Assembly: GCF_000157915.1 (NCBI RefSeq)
Contig: NZ_EQ973632.1
Coordinates: 39,992-72,290 of the forward strand
From: Phocaeicola coprophilus DSM 18228 = JCM 13818
GTDB lineage: Bacteria > Bacteroidota > Bacteroidia > Bacteroidales > Bacteroidaceae
Direction of reading: 5' to 3'
DNA: 32,299 nt
The notes beneath the pieces were generated by a model. The model made no database searches. It saw only the letters and a list, made by a program, of their open reading frames with translations, and was not told the origin of the DNA. Numbering within the stretch: the stretch's first letter is position 1; each line of letters begins with the position of its first letter. The position numbers and the translations under genes are program-made. Below, piece by piece: positions 22,513-30,382 of the stretch.

Positions 22513-25500
22513 TTAGTTCATTCTTATTTCATAAACAAAATCCTGCGATACTGGTATGCCCTCATTGGGCTGGTAATAGAATGTCCCTTTGAATGGCATG
22601 TGCGGATTGACCGGTTTCAGTGTTTCCGACAAATGATTGCAGAAGGCTGCGTAGGAATGAGTATTCATGCAGGTTGCTGCATCATCGCGGAAAACCAGTA
22701 CATAACGGTTCAGCGGACGGGCATGTACCAGCTGGTTAATCTGCAGGGCCAGATCGACAGCTTCCCGTGGAGAGATGCGGTCGAAGAGATTGGACAGGTT
22801 GAACAGGATCAGTTCCGTCACGACGGAATGGGTTGCCCAGAAAGCAGGCTTGACGGCGGAAAGCCGCGGAAGGAACAGTGCCTGAGCCGGACGGTAACCG
22901 TCTGTCTGGAAGAAACTTTCTGCAAGTTCTCCCATTTCCTGCATCGGATAGATGCCGAGGTATGTAAAGTCAGCGTGCGGTAAATTCCGGCAGGCATCCA
23001 GGAAGGCCATAGCCGAAGCTCCTGCTTCGTAGGAGAGATCGCAGAACACCATGCGTCCGGAAACCTGCCGGAGAAGGTCGGGCAGCCAGTTCCCGTTTCC
23101 GGCAAACAGCGCCCGGGCTGCGGTATATTGTCGCGGCATGTAATAACGGTTATATAATAAGGTGTATTCGGTCGGGGTGATTCTTTCCGGCAATGTCTGG
23201 AAGTCGGCCCGTCCGTAGGCTGTGATTTCCCGCCGGTAAGTTTCCTGTTCCAGACCGTCAGGAACACGTTCTGCGACGAGTGTCTGAAAGGCTTTCCGGA
23301 AACTTTCCGATAGGGGATAAGCAGTGTCATCCAGATCCCATTCGGCCTGATATTCTGGAATACGGAAGTTTCCTTTGCAGAAATCTTCGCAGGTGGTGTT
23401 CAGATAACCGTTATGCAGCCGGATGTATTCCATCAGTTTATAGAAAGTAATGTTGGCCCCCAGTATGTTCGGGTTTCCTGTCAGCAGAAGCTGCTTGCGG
23501 GCCCGTGTGATGGCTACGTTCAGTTTGCGGTCAATCAGGAACTCTCCTTCGCGGAACGTATTTGCGGTCAGAAAATTCAGCTGGGAGAAGTTGTGGATGG
23601 TGAAGGAGTAAATGATCACGTCACGCTGGCTTCCCTGATAGCGTTCCACCGTATCGATCGAGATCTCCAGCAGTTCGGGAATATGCAGCCGGCTGATTTC
23701 TTTCCGGATCATGGCAATCTGGTTGCGGTAGGGCACGATGACGCCTACGGTACGGTTCGGATCGAAATGTCCGGCCGTGAGCCGGTAAATGTGTTTCAGC
23801 AAAGTGGCCACGATGCGGGCTTCTTCCGAATTGCTTTTTTCGGAAACAATCTGATCGGCGGCCGGTTCAGCTGGAATGAAAACCATGCGGCGGTTCAGAA
23901 GGAGCTGGTCCAGTGTGTCTTCAGCCTGTGGAGAATTTTCATACGGGCATGTTTCTTCCTGATGAGGCAGCGGAATCGGTTCCAGATGTTCCTGATAATA
24001 AAAGGTATGGTTCGGGAATTCGGCAATAGCCGGGTGCATGCGTCCCTGTTTGTGAAGAATGCTCCGGAAGTCCTCTTCGCTCTGGCGGTACAACCGTTCG
24101 AAGAGCGAGTTGCGGCAGTCGGTCAGTCCGATAGCCTGCAGAAGCGGATCGGTGACCGCTGCCTCATCGGCACTTTGCTGGGCGATGGCAGGCAACTGCT
24201 TGTAATCACCTACGAGGATAAACTTCTCGATGGCATTCTCCTGATTGTGGCGGGCAGACAGGATACCGATCAGATCCGGTTCGAGAATCTGCGAAGCTTC
24301 GTCAATAATAGCCAGGTTGAACCGCTTGAGGTTGAAGAGATGCAGGCGGTTATTGATGGCCGTCGTCGTACCTACAAAGATACGTGTGCGGCTGATTTTT
24401 TCCTTGATGTCTGTCAGTTTGGGACAGTCTTCCAGGCTGTGTTTCAGCAGGTAGGAAGTAAACCGTCTGTCACACGACAGTTCATGCCCGATCCGGATGA
24501 ACGGAGTTTTCTCGGCAATCCCCGAATCAATCAGCATGTTGCAGATTTCATCGACGGCCCGGTTGGTGTACGACAGCAGAAGGATGGATGTTTCCGGATC
24601 GGTAAGTGCTTCTTCCACCATGTAACGCAAGGCACACGAAGTCTTTCCGGTTCCCGGAGGACCGACCAGCAGGAAATAGTCATCAGCCTGCTTTTCTTTC
24701 AGGATCAGGGAATCAAACCGGCCGTAACTGCCGTTCAGCGTCCGTTCTTTCCGTAGCTCGGGAGTACGTGCTCCCAGCAGTAATTCTTTCCGGTCGGCAC
24801 GTGCTGACAGGAATGCGTAAAGTCCGCGGAGTGCGCTCGTGGCCGACATGTCCGATGAATCATGTTCGATGGCAAACACTTCGTCTTCCCCTCCGATGAT
24901 CTCTTTGTTCTGTTGTCCGTTCCGCAGCAGGATCGTCAGCCGGTCGGGATGTATTTCAAGGATGTTCCCTTTCATCAGGATCTGTTTGCGAACGTCCGGT
25001 TCATCCGTGTACGGATAAAAGATGATGATGTCTCCCTGCCGGAAGTTAGGCAGAAAGTCGTCTCCCTGTTCCGGAATCGACAGATCAATCAGGTCGTATC
25101 CTTTGTTGGGCCCGCTCTTGCGCTTGTCCGTGACCTTGAGCCCCAGGAGAATATTCCCTGCCTCCAGTTTTTCGTTGAGCGGGGTGTGCCACAGGCTGGC
25201 AAATCCGCTGGCCGGATCGGTTCGTCCGCCCATTTTGCTCAGGATCTGTTCCTTGGAAACGAAAGTAAAGAAGCGTCGGAAGTAGGCACGTTCCAGGGGC
25301 GTGCAGACTTTCAGTGTCTTGATGACCCTTTCCAATTCAGGTTCCTGATAGTCATTCCACAGCTTGTTGTCCACCTGGAATTCGTTGAGCAAGTCTGTCG
25401 TCAGCTGTTCACATACCGGAACAATGGCACCTTCTCCAAAGGCCATCTCATTGGCCACGATGCAGTTGCGTAGCCGGATACTTTCCCTGAACAGGCCTTC

Positions 25501-26778
25501 AGCGAAATGTTCGATCAGGAGTCCGTCCGTATATTTGGAATAAAGCAGGAAGGTCTGCAGATCCTCGGTCTCGTGGCCGAAGTTGTACATCAGTATGCCC
25601 TGGTAAAGCATCATCTGAATAAAATGATCTTCCTTATGCTTGCGGTTGTATTCATCACGTTTTCCTGATTTCTGTTCTATGAGCACTTTAAAGTCCTTCT
25701 GAAGCATGTCCACACGTCCCTGCAATCCCAGCCGTTCACAGATGAAGGAAGCTTCCAGCAGTGTCTTCTGTTTGTCAAAAGAGCGGATGTTGTGAGGCAG
25801 GATGTCGTGGACAAAGGAACGGATATTGATCATCTGCGACTGGGCCAGTGCGTGGAAATTGGCCGGCAGGTCGCAGGTACAGAATTCCAGAGCCGCACCG
25901 GCAAAGAACTTCTTGACCGTATGGCTGTACGTCACCGGTTCATCACCCCGTTCGTTGATGTAATCATCCAGAAACTGGCTGGCCAGGTTACCCATCAGAA
26001 TGGGAGCCGTGTTGGCTTTCGGTTTAATCTTGTTGATGAAGAAGTTCAGCGGATGATGCCCGTATTCCCGGAAGCAGGCAGCCAGGGCACTGATATCAAT
26101 CAGATAGTCCGGATAGATGACGATCAGGCCGGGGATGTAATGATTTTCTTCGTCCACCCGTACATCCAGCAGGTTCAGCGGCATGTTTTCAGTCAGCAGG
26201 TCCTTGATGTAGAGTAAGTCGCCATCATATCCGCCCCTGGCATAATTGATGATAATGAACGGGTTGTCCTCCCGGTCTGTTGCGGCAAAGATCTGCGTAT
26301 CGTTCCAGCTGGTGACTGATGCGCGGACATACGGGATGCGCGACAGGCGGGTTCCCTTGTACGGCCGGTTGGAGTGGGGCATCTCCGGGATGAAATAAGC
26401 GGGAATATCTTCTTCAAAAGCCAGAGAAACAAACCTCACCACTGCGCGGAGATCGTACAGATATTCTTCCATGTCCGGACGGAAATCATCGCGCAGCGCC
26501 GCGTTGCAGTTCCGTCGCATGGTCTGAATGGCATATTTGTCGGACGGAGCCATTTTCTTTTCCTTGCAGATATAGTCCAGCCGTGAGAACAGGTTGGCAA
26601 AGGAAAAGGTGACTCGCGCAGTCAGCTCATAGCAGGCCTGTTCCAGTACTTTGTAAAGCAGAATATATTTGGCGCGCAGGTTTTCAGGAGCGGCCTGAGG
26701 CTGCTGATGGATCTGCGCGATGCGGTTGAAAAGATCAAATGACTGTATGTCGATACGGGGGATAGAAGGATTTTGCAT
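22513..26778 (-). CDS. Dna2-like nuclease-helicase (SF1B, UPF1/NAM7 type)
   Basis: A 1421-residue protein with three parts. Residues ~255-440 hold a PD-(D/E)xK nuclease of the RecB/Cas4/Dna2 kind: GRVD (Asp357), EQK (Glu368-Lys370) and QxxxY (Gln388-Tyr392). Residues ~690-1110 are an SF1B helicase: Walker A GPPGTGKT at 706-713, motif II DEAS at 826-829, GDYKQLPA at 857-864, VERYQGSQRD near 1044-1053 and NVAITRARKQ near 1087-1096. The C-terminal ~280 residues resemble a degenerate methyltransferase fold. The order nuclease then helicase matches Dna2, suggesting processing of 5' flaps or DNA ends; no role is proven. No promoter is evident and the SDR gene follows closely. The N-terminal 250 residues match nothing I recognise. 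Confidence 0.92.
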   Translation of the reverse strand: MQNPSIPRIDIQSFDLFNRIAQIHQQPQAAPENLRAKYILLYKVLEQACYELTARVTFSFANLFSRLDYICKEKKMAPSDKYAIQTMRRNCNAALRDDFRPDMEEYLYDLRAVVRFVSLAFEEDIPAYFIPEMPHSNRPYKGTRLSRIPYVRASVTSWNDTQIFAATDREDNPFIIINYARGGYDGDLLYIKDLLTENMPLNLLDVRVDEENHYIPGLIVIYPDYLIDISALAACFREYGHHPLNFFINKIKPKANTAPILMGNLASQFLDDYINERGDEPVTYSHTVKKFFAGAALEFCTCDLPANFHALAQSQMINIRSFVHDILPHNIRSFDKQKTLLEASFICERLGLQGRVDMLQKDFKVLIEQKSGKRDEYNRKHKEDHFIQMMLYQGILMYNFGHETEDLQTFLLYSKYTDGLLIEHFAEGLFRESIRLRNCIVANEMAFGEGAIVPVCEQLTTDLLNEFQVDNKLWNDYQEPELERVIKTLKVCTPLERAYFRRFFTFVSKEQILSKMGGRTDPASGFASLWHTPLNEKLEAGNILLGLKVTDKRKSGPNKGYDLIDLSIPEQGDDFLPNFRQGDIIIFYPYTDEPDVRKQILMKGNILEIHPDRLTILLRNGQQNKEIIGGEDEVFAIEHDSSDMSATSALRGLYAFLSARADRKELLLGARTPELRKERTLNGSYGRFDSLILKEKQADDYFLLVGPPGTGKTSCALRYMVEEALTDPETSILLLSYTNRAVDEICNMLIDSGIAEKTPFIRIGHELSCDRRFTSYLLKHSLEDCPKLTDIKEKISRTRIFVGTTTAINNRLHLFNLKRFNLAIIDEASQILEPDLIGILSARHNQENAIEKFILVGDYKQLPAIAQQSADEAAVTDPLLQAIGLTDCRNSLFERLYRQSEEDFRSILHKQGRMHPAIAEFPNHTFYYQEHLEPIPLPHQEETCPYENSPQAEDTLDQLLLNRRMVFIPAEPAADQIVSEKSNSEEARIVATLLKHIYRLTAGHFDPNRTVGVIVPYRNQIAMIRKEISRLHIPELLEISIDTVERYQGSQRDVIIYSFTIHNFSQLNFLTANTFREGEFLIDRKLNVAITRARKQLLLTGNPNILGANITFYKLMEYIRLHNGYLNTTCEDFCKGNFRIPEYQAEWDLDDTAYPLSESFRKAFQTLVAERVPDGLEQETYRREITAYGRADFQTLPERITPTEYTLLYNRYYMPRQYTAARALFAGNGNWLPDLLRQVSGRMVFCDLSYEAGASAMAFLDACRNLPHADFTYLGIYPMQEMGELAESFFQTDGYRPAQALFLPRLSAVKPAFWATHSVVTELILFNLSNLFDRISPREAVDLALQINQLVHARPLNRYVLVFRDDAATCMNTHSYAAFCNHLSETLKPVNPHMPFKGTFYYQPNEGIPVSQDFVYEIRMN

Positions 26779-26804
26779 GTTGTTCGGTTCAGATATTCAC
26801 TACA

Positions 26805-26863
26805 AAGGACACGGAAAAGCAGGCGGCCTCTGAAGAGAGAACTTCTTGCTTTTCCATGTCCTT
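26805..26863 (-). terminator. Terminator of the lipoprotein gene
   Basis: A 17-bp stem (26805-26821 against 26847-26863). Its single irregular pair is a mismatch on the plus strand but a U-G wobble on the minus strand, so it is better paired in the minus transcript, which fits termination after the lipoprotein gene. A short T-rich run follows (TTTGT). Confidence 0.65.
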
Positions 26864-26916
26864 GTTGTTTCCGGTTGTGTATTTTCCGGTCAGGTCATGA
26901 AGACTGATCCGGAGTG

Positions 26917-27708
26917 TTACTGGATGCTGTCTATATCCTGAATGCGGTAAGCCTGTTCCAGTTTGTCATATTCACCTTTGTACTGTGCTGTAACGTCTTC
27001 AGCAAAGGCATACGGCTGAAGGTCGGCAGAAGTATTTCCTTTCATCAGCATCATCAGGTGAAGGCTGGTCTGGTCGGCTAGGGTGATTCTGATGTCCTGA
27101 TACAAGGTACCGTCTGTTGCATACAAGGTCTTCTTCTGGAAAGTTCCTGTGAGTGATGTGCTTGAAGGGCCGGGATAAATGACAATTCCGCCTTCGGTCA
27201 GATCCTTGTTGGTATAGGTGAATTCATATCTTCCTCCCTGTGTCATCAGGGCATCTTCCAGGATTCTTGCCTTGAGTCTGTTGATGTCTCCCTGTGTCAT
27301 TTCTTCGGCTGTGATTTTTGCATCCACGCTTCCCAGTGTATAAGTAGCTTTCGGATTCTCAATCTGGATGGTCAGCAGATAGCTGTTTCCTACCAGGTCG
27401 CTGATCACGACTGTTGCCGTTCCCATACCTACCGGTACAAAAGTCAGAGTCTTGCCGTCGTAGTCACAGCGGACGATATCCTTGTTGGCATTATCGATGG
27501 TATACACACCGTTGCCGCCCTGAATGCGGAAAGTTTCTCCTTCACTGAAAGGATTCAGCAGAAGGGTGTTATTTTCGTTAATGACCAGACTGTCGCTGTT
27601 GTTGGCATAGACCAGCGTAACCGGCGAATAATCGTCGTCGCTGCATGCGGTGAAGCCGGCAAAACTGCCCAACAGGACCATACCGGCAAGAATTTGTTTC
27701 AGTTTCAT
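26917..27708 (-). CDS. Surface-type lipoprotein of unknown function
   Basis: A 263-residue lipoprotein. The signal peptide ends in the lipobox AGFTAC (Cys22), followed by SDDD, matching the acidic lipoprotein export signal that directs Bacteroides lipoproteins to the outer face of the outer membrane. Residues ~30-115 look like an immunoglobulin-like domain (EGETFRIQGGNGVYTI, then GTATVVISDLVGNSYLLTIQ, as in BACON/Big-type repeats); the C-terminal half is a second, beta-rich domain I cannot name. It lies 37 bases downstream of copA on the same strand but has its own -7 element in that gap. A metal-related role is only a guess from the neighbour. Confidence 0.8.
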   Translation of the reverse strand: MKLKQILAGMVLLGSFAGFTACSDDDYSPVTLVYANNSDSLVINENNTLLLNPFSEGETFRIQGGNGVYTIDNANKDIVRCDYDGKTLTFVPVGMGTATVVISDLVGNSYLLTIQIENPKATYTLGSVDAKITAEEMTQGDINRLKARILEDALMTQGGRYEFTYTNKDLTEGGIVIYPGPSSTSLTGTFQKKTLYATDGTLYQDIRITLADQTSLHLMMLMKGNTSADLQPYAFAEDVTAQYKGEYDKLEQAYRIQDIDSIQ

Positions 27709-27734
27709 TTGTCAATCTTTTTAAAATGGATTTT

Positions 27735-27742
27735 CAAATATA
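27735..27742 (-). promoter_or_regulatory. Lipoprotein gene promoter, -7 element
   Basis: TATATTTG on the minus strand matches TAnnTTTG and lies in the short gap after the copA stop, 26 bases before the lipoprotein ATG. It suggests that the lipoprotein can be expressed apart from copA. Confidence 0.5.
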
Positions 27743-27745
27743 CGA

Positions 27746-30253
27746 TTAAATTTCGGATATGGTATAGTCTCCTGCTTTCTCACTCAGTATATTTTGTAAT
27801 TCTTCAAGAGTTTTTTCATTTTCTGCATACTCCAAAGTGGCTGTGGGAGGGTTAAGTGTTACTGTCGCGGTAACTCCTTCCAGACTGTTCAGTACTTTCT
27901 CTACCCGCCGGCGGCAATGGTCACACATCATTCCTTCTATTTTATAAGTTTTGCACAAGGTTGTCTTTTTCTCCGGTTCCGGCATGATTTCCTGAACCGG
28001 GGATGAAGTTTCCGGCAAGGAAGAAATGGCTGAAGCATGGAAACGCTTGTTGCGTAACCGCAGACTGTTCGTAACGACACTTACGCTGCTCATGGCCATG
28101 GCGGCACCTGCCAGCATCGGATTCAGCAGAAAACCATTGATGGGGTAAAGGATTCCGGCTGCGACCGGTACACTTGCCAGGTTGTAGATGAAAGCCCAGA
28201 AAAGATTCTGCCGAATGGTGCGTACGGTCAGAACGGACAGGTGAATGGCATCCGTAATCTTGTGCAGGTCGGAAGATATGATGGTCATTTTGGCTACGTC
28301 CATGGCGATGTCGCTTCCTTGTCCCATGGCGATGCTCAGATCTGCCTGAGCCAGAGCGGCACTGTCGTTGATTCCATCGCCGACCATGGCCACGCAATGT
28401 CCCTGTTGCTGAAGCTCCTTAATGAAAGCGGCCTTTTGTTGAGGAAGCATTTCTGAGCGGAATGAAGTAATACCGACTTGTCCGGAAATGGCCTTGGCAG
28501 TCGCTTCATTGTCGCCGGTCAGCATGTATACTTCAATACCTTTCTGCTGGAGTTCCCGGATGGCAGCAGGAGAGGACGGCTTGATCCGGTCGGTAATGGC
28601 TGCCAGTGCCAGTGCTTTTTCTGTATCGGCAAACCAGATAACTGTTTTGGACTCGGCAGCCAGTTGCCGGGCTTTGTTCTGTAAAGCATCTGAAATGGTT
28701 ATGCCTTCTTCCTGAAGCAGACGAAGATTGCCGGCCTGATAACGCTTTCCGTTGATTTGTCCCCGTATGCCTTTCCCTGTGACGGATTCAAACTGTTCTA
28801 CCGGCAAGGCTTTTTCGTGCAGATGTTTGCAGACGGCTTCTGCAAGCGGGTGTTCGGACAAACTCTCCAGGCTGAAGAAAGCTGCTTCGCACTTTTCCTG
28901 TTCGTTGTCCCAGATCAGATCGGTCACTACAGAACGTCCTTCGGTCAGAGTTCCGGTCTTGTCGAGGACAATGGTATCGACCTTGCGTGCGGTTTCCAGA
29001 CTCTCGGCATCTTTAATCAGAATTCCCAGTTCTGCCCCTTTCCCGATTCCGACCATAATGGCAGTCGGTGTGGCCAGTCCGAGAGCACACGGGCAGGCAA
29101 TGATCAGCACGGTGACAGCTGCCAGCAATCCCTGGGTAAATCCGTTGGATGGGGCAAGGAGCAGCCAGGCAAGGAAGGTAATGAATGCAATCAGCATAAT
29201 GGCCGGAACGAACACCGAAGCGATACGGTCCACCAGTTTCTGTACCGGCGCCTTGCTGCCCTGTGCATCCTGAACCATCCGGATGATGTGGGCCAGCATG
29301 GTATCACTCCCTACCTTCTCAGCCTGGAAACGGAAACTGCCTTTCTGGTTGATGGTGCCGGCATAGACTTTGGAGGCTGTCTGTTTCCGGACCGGAACCG
29401 GTTCGCCGTTCAGCATGCTTTCATCCACATACGAACTGCCTTCGGTTACGACTCCGTCGACAGCGATCTTTTCTCCCGGGCGAACCTGAATGATATCGCC
29501 TGTGCAAACCTGTCCGATGGCGATTTCCTCCGGCTCTCCGGATGTATTGATCCGGGTAACAGTCTGGGGCTGAAGTCCCATCAGTTTCTTGATAGCGGTT
29601 GAAGTATTCCCTTTGGCACGTTCTTCCAGCAGGCGTCCCAGCAGGATAAAGGCAATGATGACGCTGGATGCTTCGAAATAGACATGCGGATGAATACCCC
29701 GGCTCAGCCAGAACTCCGGAAAGAAAAGATTGAACAGACTGAACAGATAGGCAATGCCTGTACTGTTGGCTACCAGTGTGTCCATGTTTGCCGAGCGGTG
29801 TCTGAACTGTTTCCAGGCACTGATAAAGAAATCACGTCCCAGCCAGAATACAACTGGGGTGGACAATATCCATAAAAGATATCCGGCTCCCGGCAAATCC
29901 ATGAAAAACATACTGATGACTGAGATAGGGACGGCCAGGACAATGGCCCAGGTAGCACGGAACTTCAGCTGCCGGAATCTGCGGTTGTGTGCTTCATCGG
30001 CTTCCTGTGAAGCCTTTTCTTCCTGTGCCGTGATGACCAGGTCGTATCCGGCATTTTGTATGGCTGTCCGTAAAGCTTCGGGTGAACATGTTCCGGAATC
30101 ATATTCCACAGTCGCTGTTGCAGCGGCATAGTTTACGCTGGCGCTGCATACTCCCGCCTGGCGGTTGAGCATTTTTTCTACTCGTGCGGCACAGGCAGCA
30201 CAGCTCATTTCCAGTACGGGGAAAGTTTGTCTGACGGTTTTTGATGCGTTCAT
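27746..30253 (-). CDS. copA: Copper-exporting P1B-type ATPase with HMA domains at both ends
   Basis: A Cu(I)-transporting ATPase that exports copper from the cytoplasm. It has an N-terminal heavy-metal-associated (HMA) domain with MSCAAC (Cys18, Cys21), eight predicted helices, the TGE-like actuator segment (LNGEPVPV), the membrane CPC motif (Cys387-Pro-Cys389), the phosphorylated Asp431 in DKTGTLT, the SEHPLAEA motif and GDGINDSAAL. The copper-type YN and MxxSS residues are in helices 7 and 8. A second HMA domain with MCDHC (Cys777, Cys780) is fused at the C-terminus, replacing a separate CopZ-like chaperone. Length 835 exceeds the common ~740-800 for this reason. It is divergent from the transporter gene; a consensus promoter precedes it. 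Confidence 0.96.
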   Translation of the reverse strand: MNASKTVRQTFPVLEMSCAACAARVEKMLNRQAGVCSASVNYAAATATVEYDSGTCSPEALRTAIQNAGYDLVITAQEEKASQEADEAHNRRFRQLKFRATWAIVLAVPISVISMFFMDLPGAGYLLWILSTPVVFWLGRDFFISAWKQFRHRSANMDTLVANSTGIAYLFSLFNLFFPEFWLSRGIHPHVYFEASSVIIAFILLGRLLEERAKGNTSTAIKKLMGLQPQTVTRINTSGEPEEIAIGQVCTGDIIQVRPGEKIAVDGVVTEGSSYVDESMLNGEPVPVRKQTASKVYAGTINQKGSFRFQAEKVGSDTMLAHIIRMVQDAQGSKAPVQKLVDRIASVFVPAIMLIAFITFLAWLLLAPSNGFTQGLLAAVTVLIIACPCALGLATPTAIMVGIGKGAELGILIKDAESLETARKVDTIVLDKTGTLTEGRSVVTDLIWDNEQEKCEAAFFSLESLSEHPLAEAVCKHLHEKALPVEQFESVTGKGIRGQINGKRYQAGNLRLLQEEGITISDALQNKARQLAAESKTVIWFADTEKALALAAITDRIKPSSPAAIRELQQKGIEVYMLTGDNEATAKAISGQVGITSFRSEMLPQQKAAFIKELQQQGHCVAMVGDGINDSAALAQADLSIAMGQGSDIAMDVAKMTIISSDLHKITDAIHLSVLTVRTIRQNLFWAFIYNLASVPVAAGILYPINGFLLNPMLAGAAMAMSSVSVVTNSLRLRNKRFHASAISSLPETSSPVQEIMPEPEKKTTLCKTYKIEGMMCDHCRRRVEKVLNSLEGVTATVTLNPPTATLEYAENEKTLEELQNILSEKAGDYTISEI

Positions 30254-30276
30254 ATTATATTCTTCTTGATTCGCTG

Positions 30277-30284
30277 CAAAGATA
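30277..30284 (-). promoter_or_regulatory. copA promoter, -7 element
   Basis: TATCTTTG on the minus strand matches TAnnTTTG exactly, 23 bases before the copA ATG. No obvious copper-regulator palindrome was recognised around it. Confidence 0.65.
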
Positions 30285-30340
30285 GCGCTTTCAAAATGAA
30301 AGATTTTACGGAATTATGGAGGTGGTTTATATTTTAATGT

Positions 30341-30348
30341 TAACTTTG
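30341..30348 (+). promoter_or_regulatory. Transporter gene promoter, -7 element
   Basis: TAACTTTG matches TAnnTTTG exactly, 34 bases before the ATG at 30383. It is divergent to the copA promoter, with 56 bases between the two elements. Confidence 0.6.
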
Positions 30349-30382
30349 CCGCCCGTATACGATTTTACTTAAATATAATAAT

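Noticed and set aside
23413-24756. 447-residue plus-strand reading frame
   Set aside because: It is antisense to the helicase core, where motifs on the minus strand are clearly conserved; it has no recognisable domain and no promoter-like element or ribosome-binding site.
28757-29602. 281-residue plus-strand reading frame
   Set aside because: It lies antisense to the copA catalytic core and shows no domain; a composition shadow.
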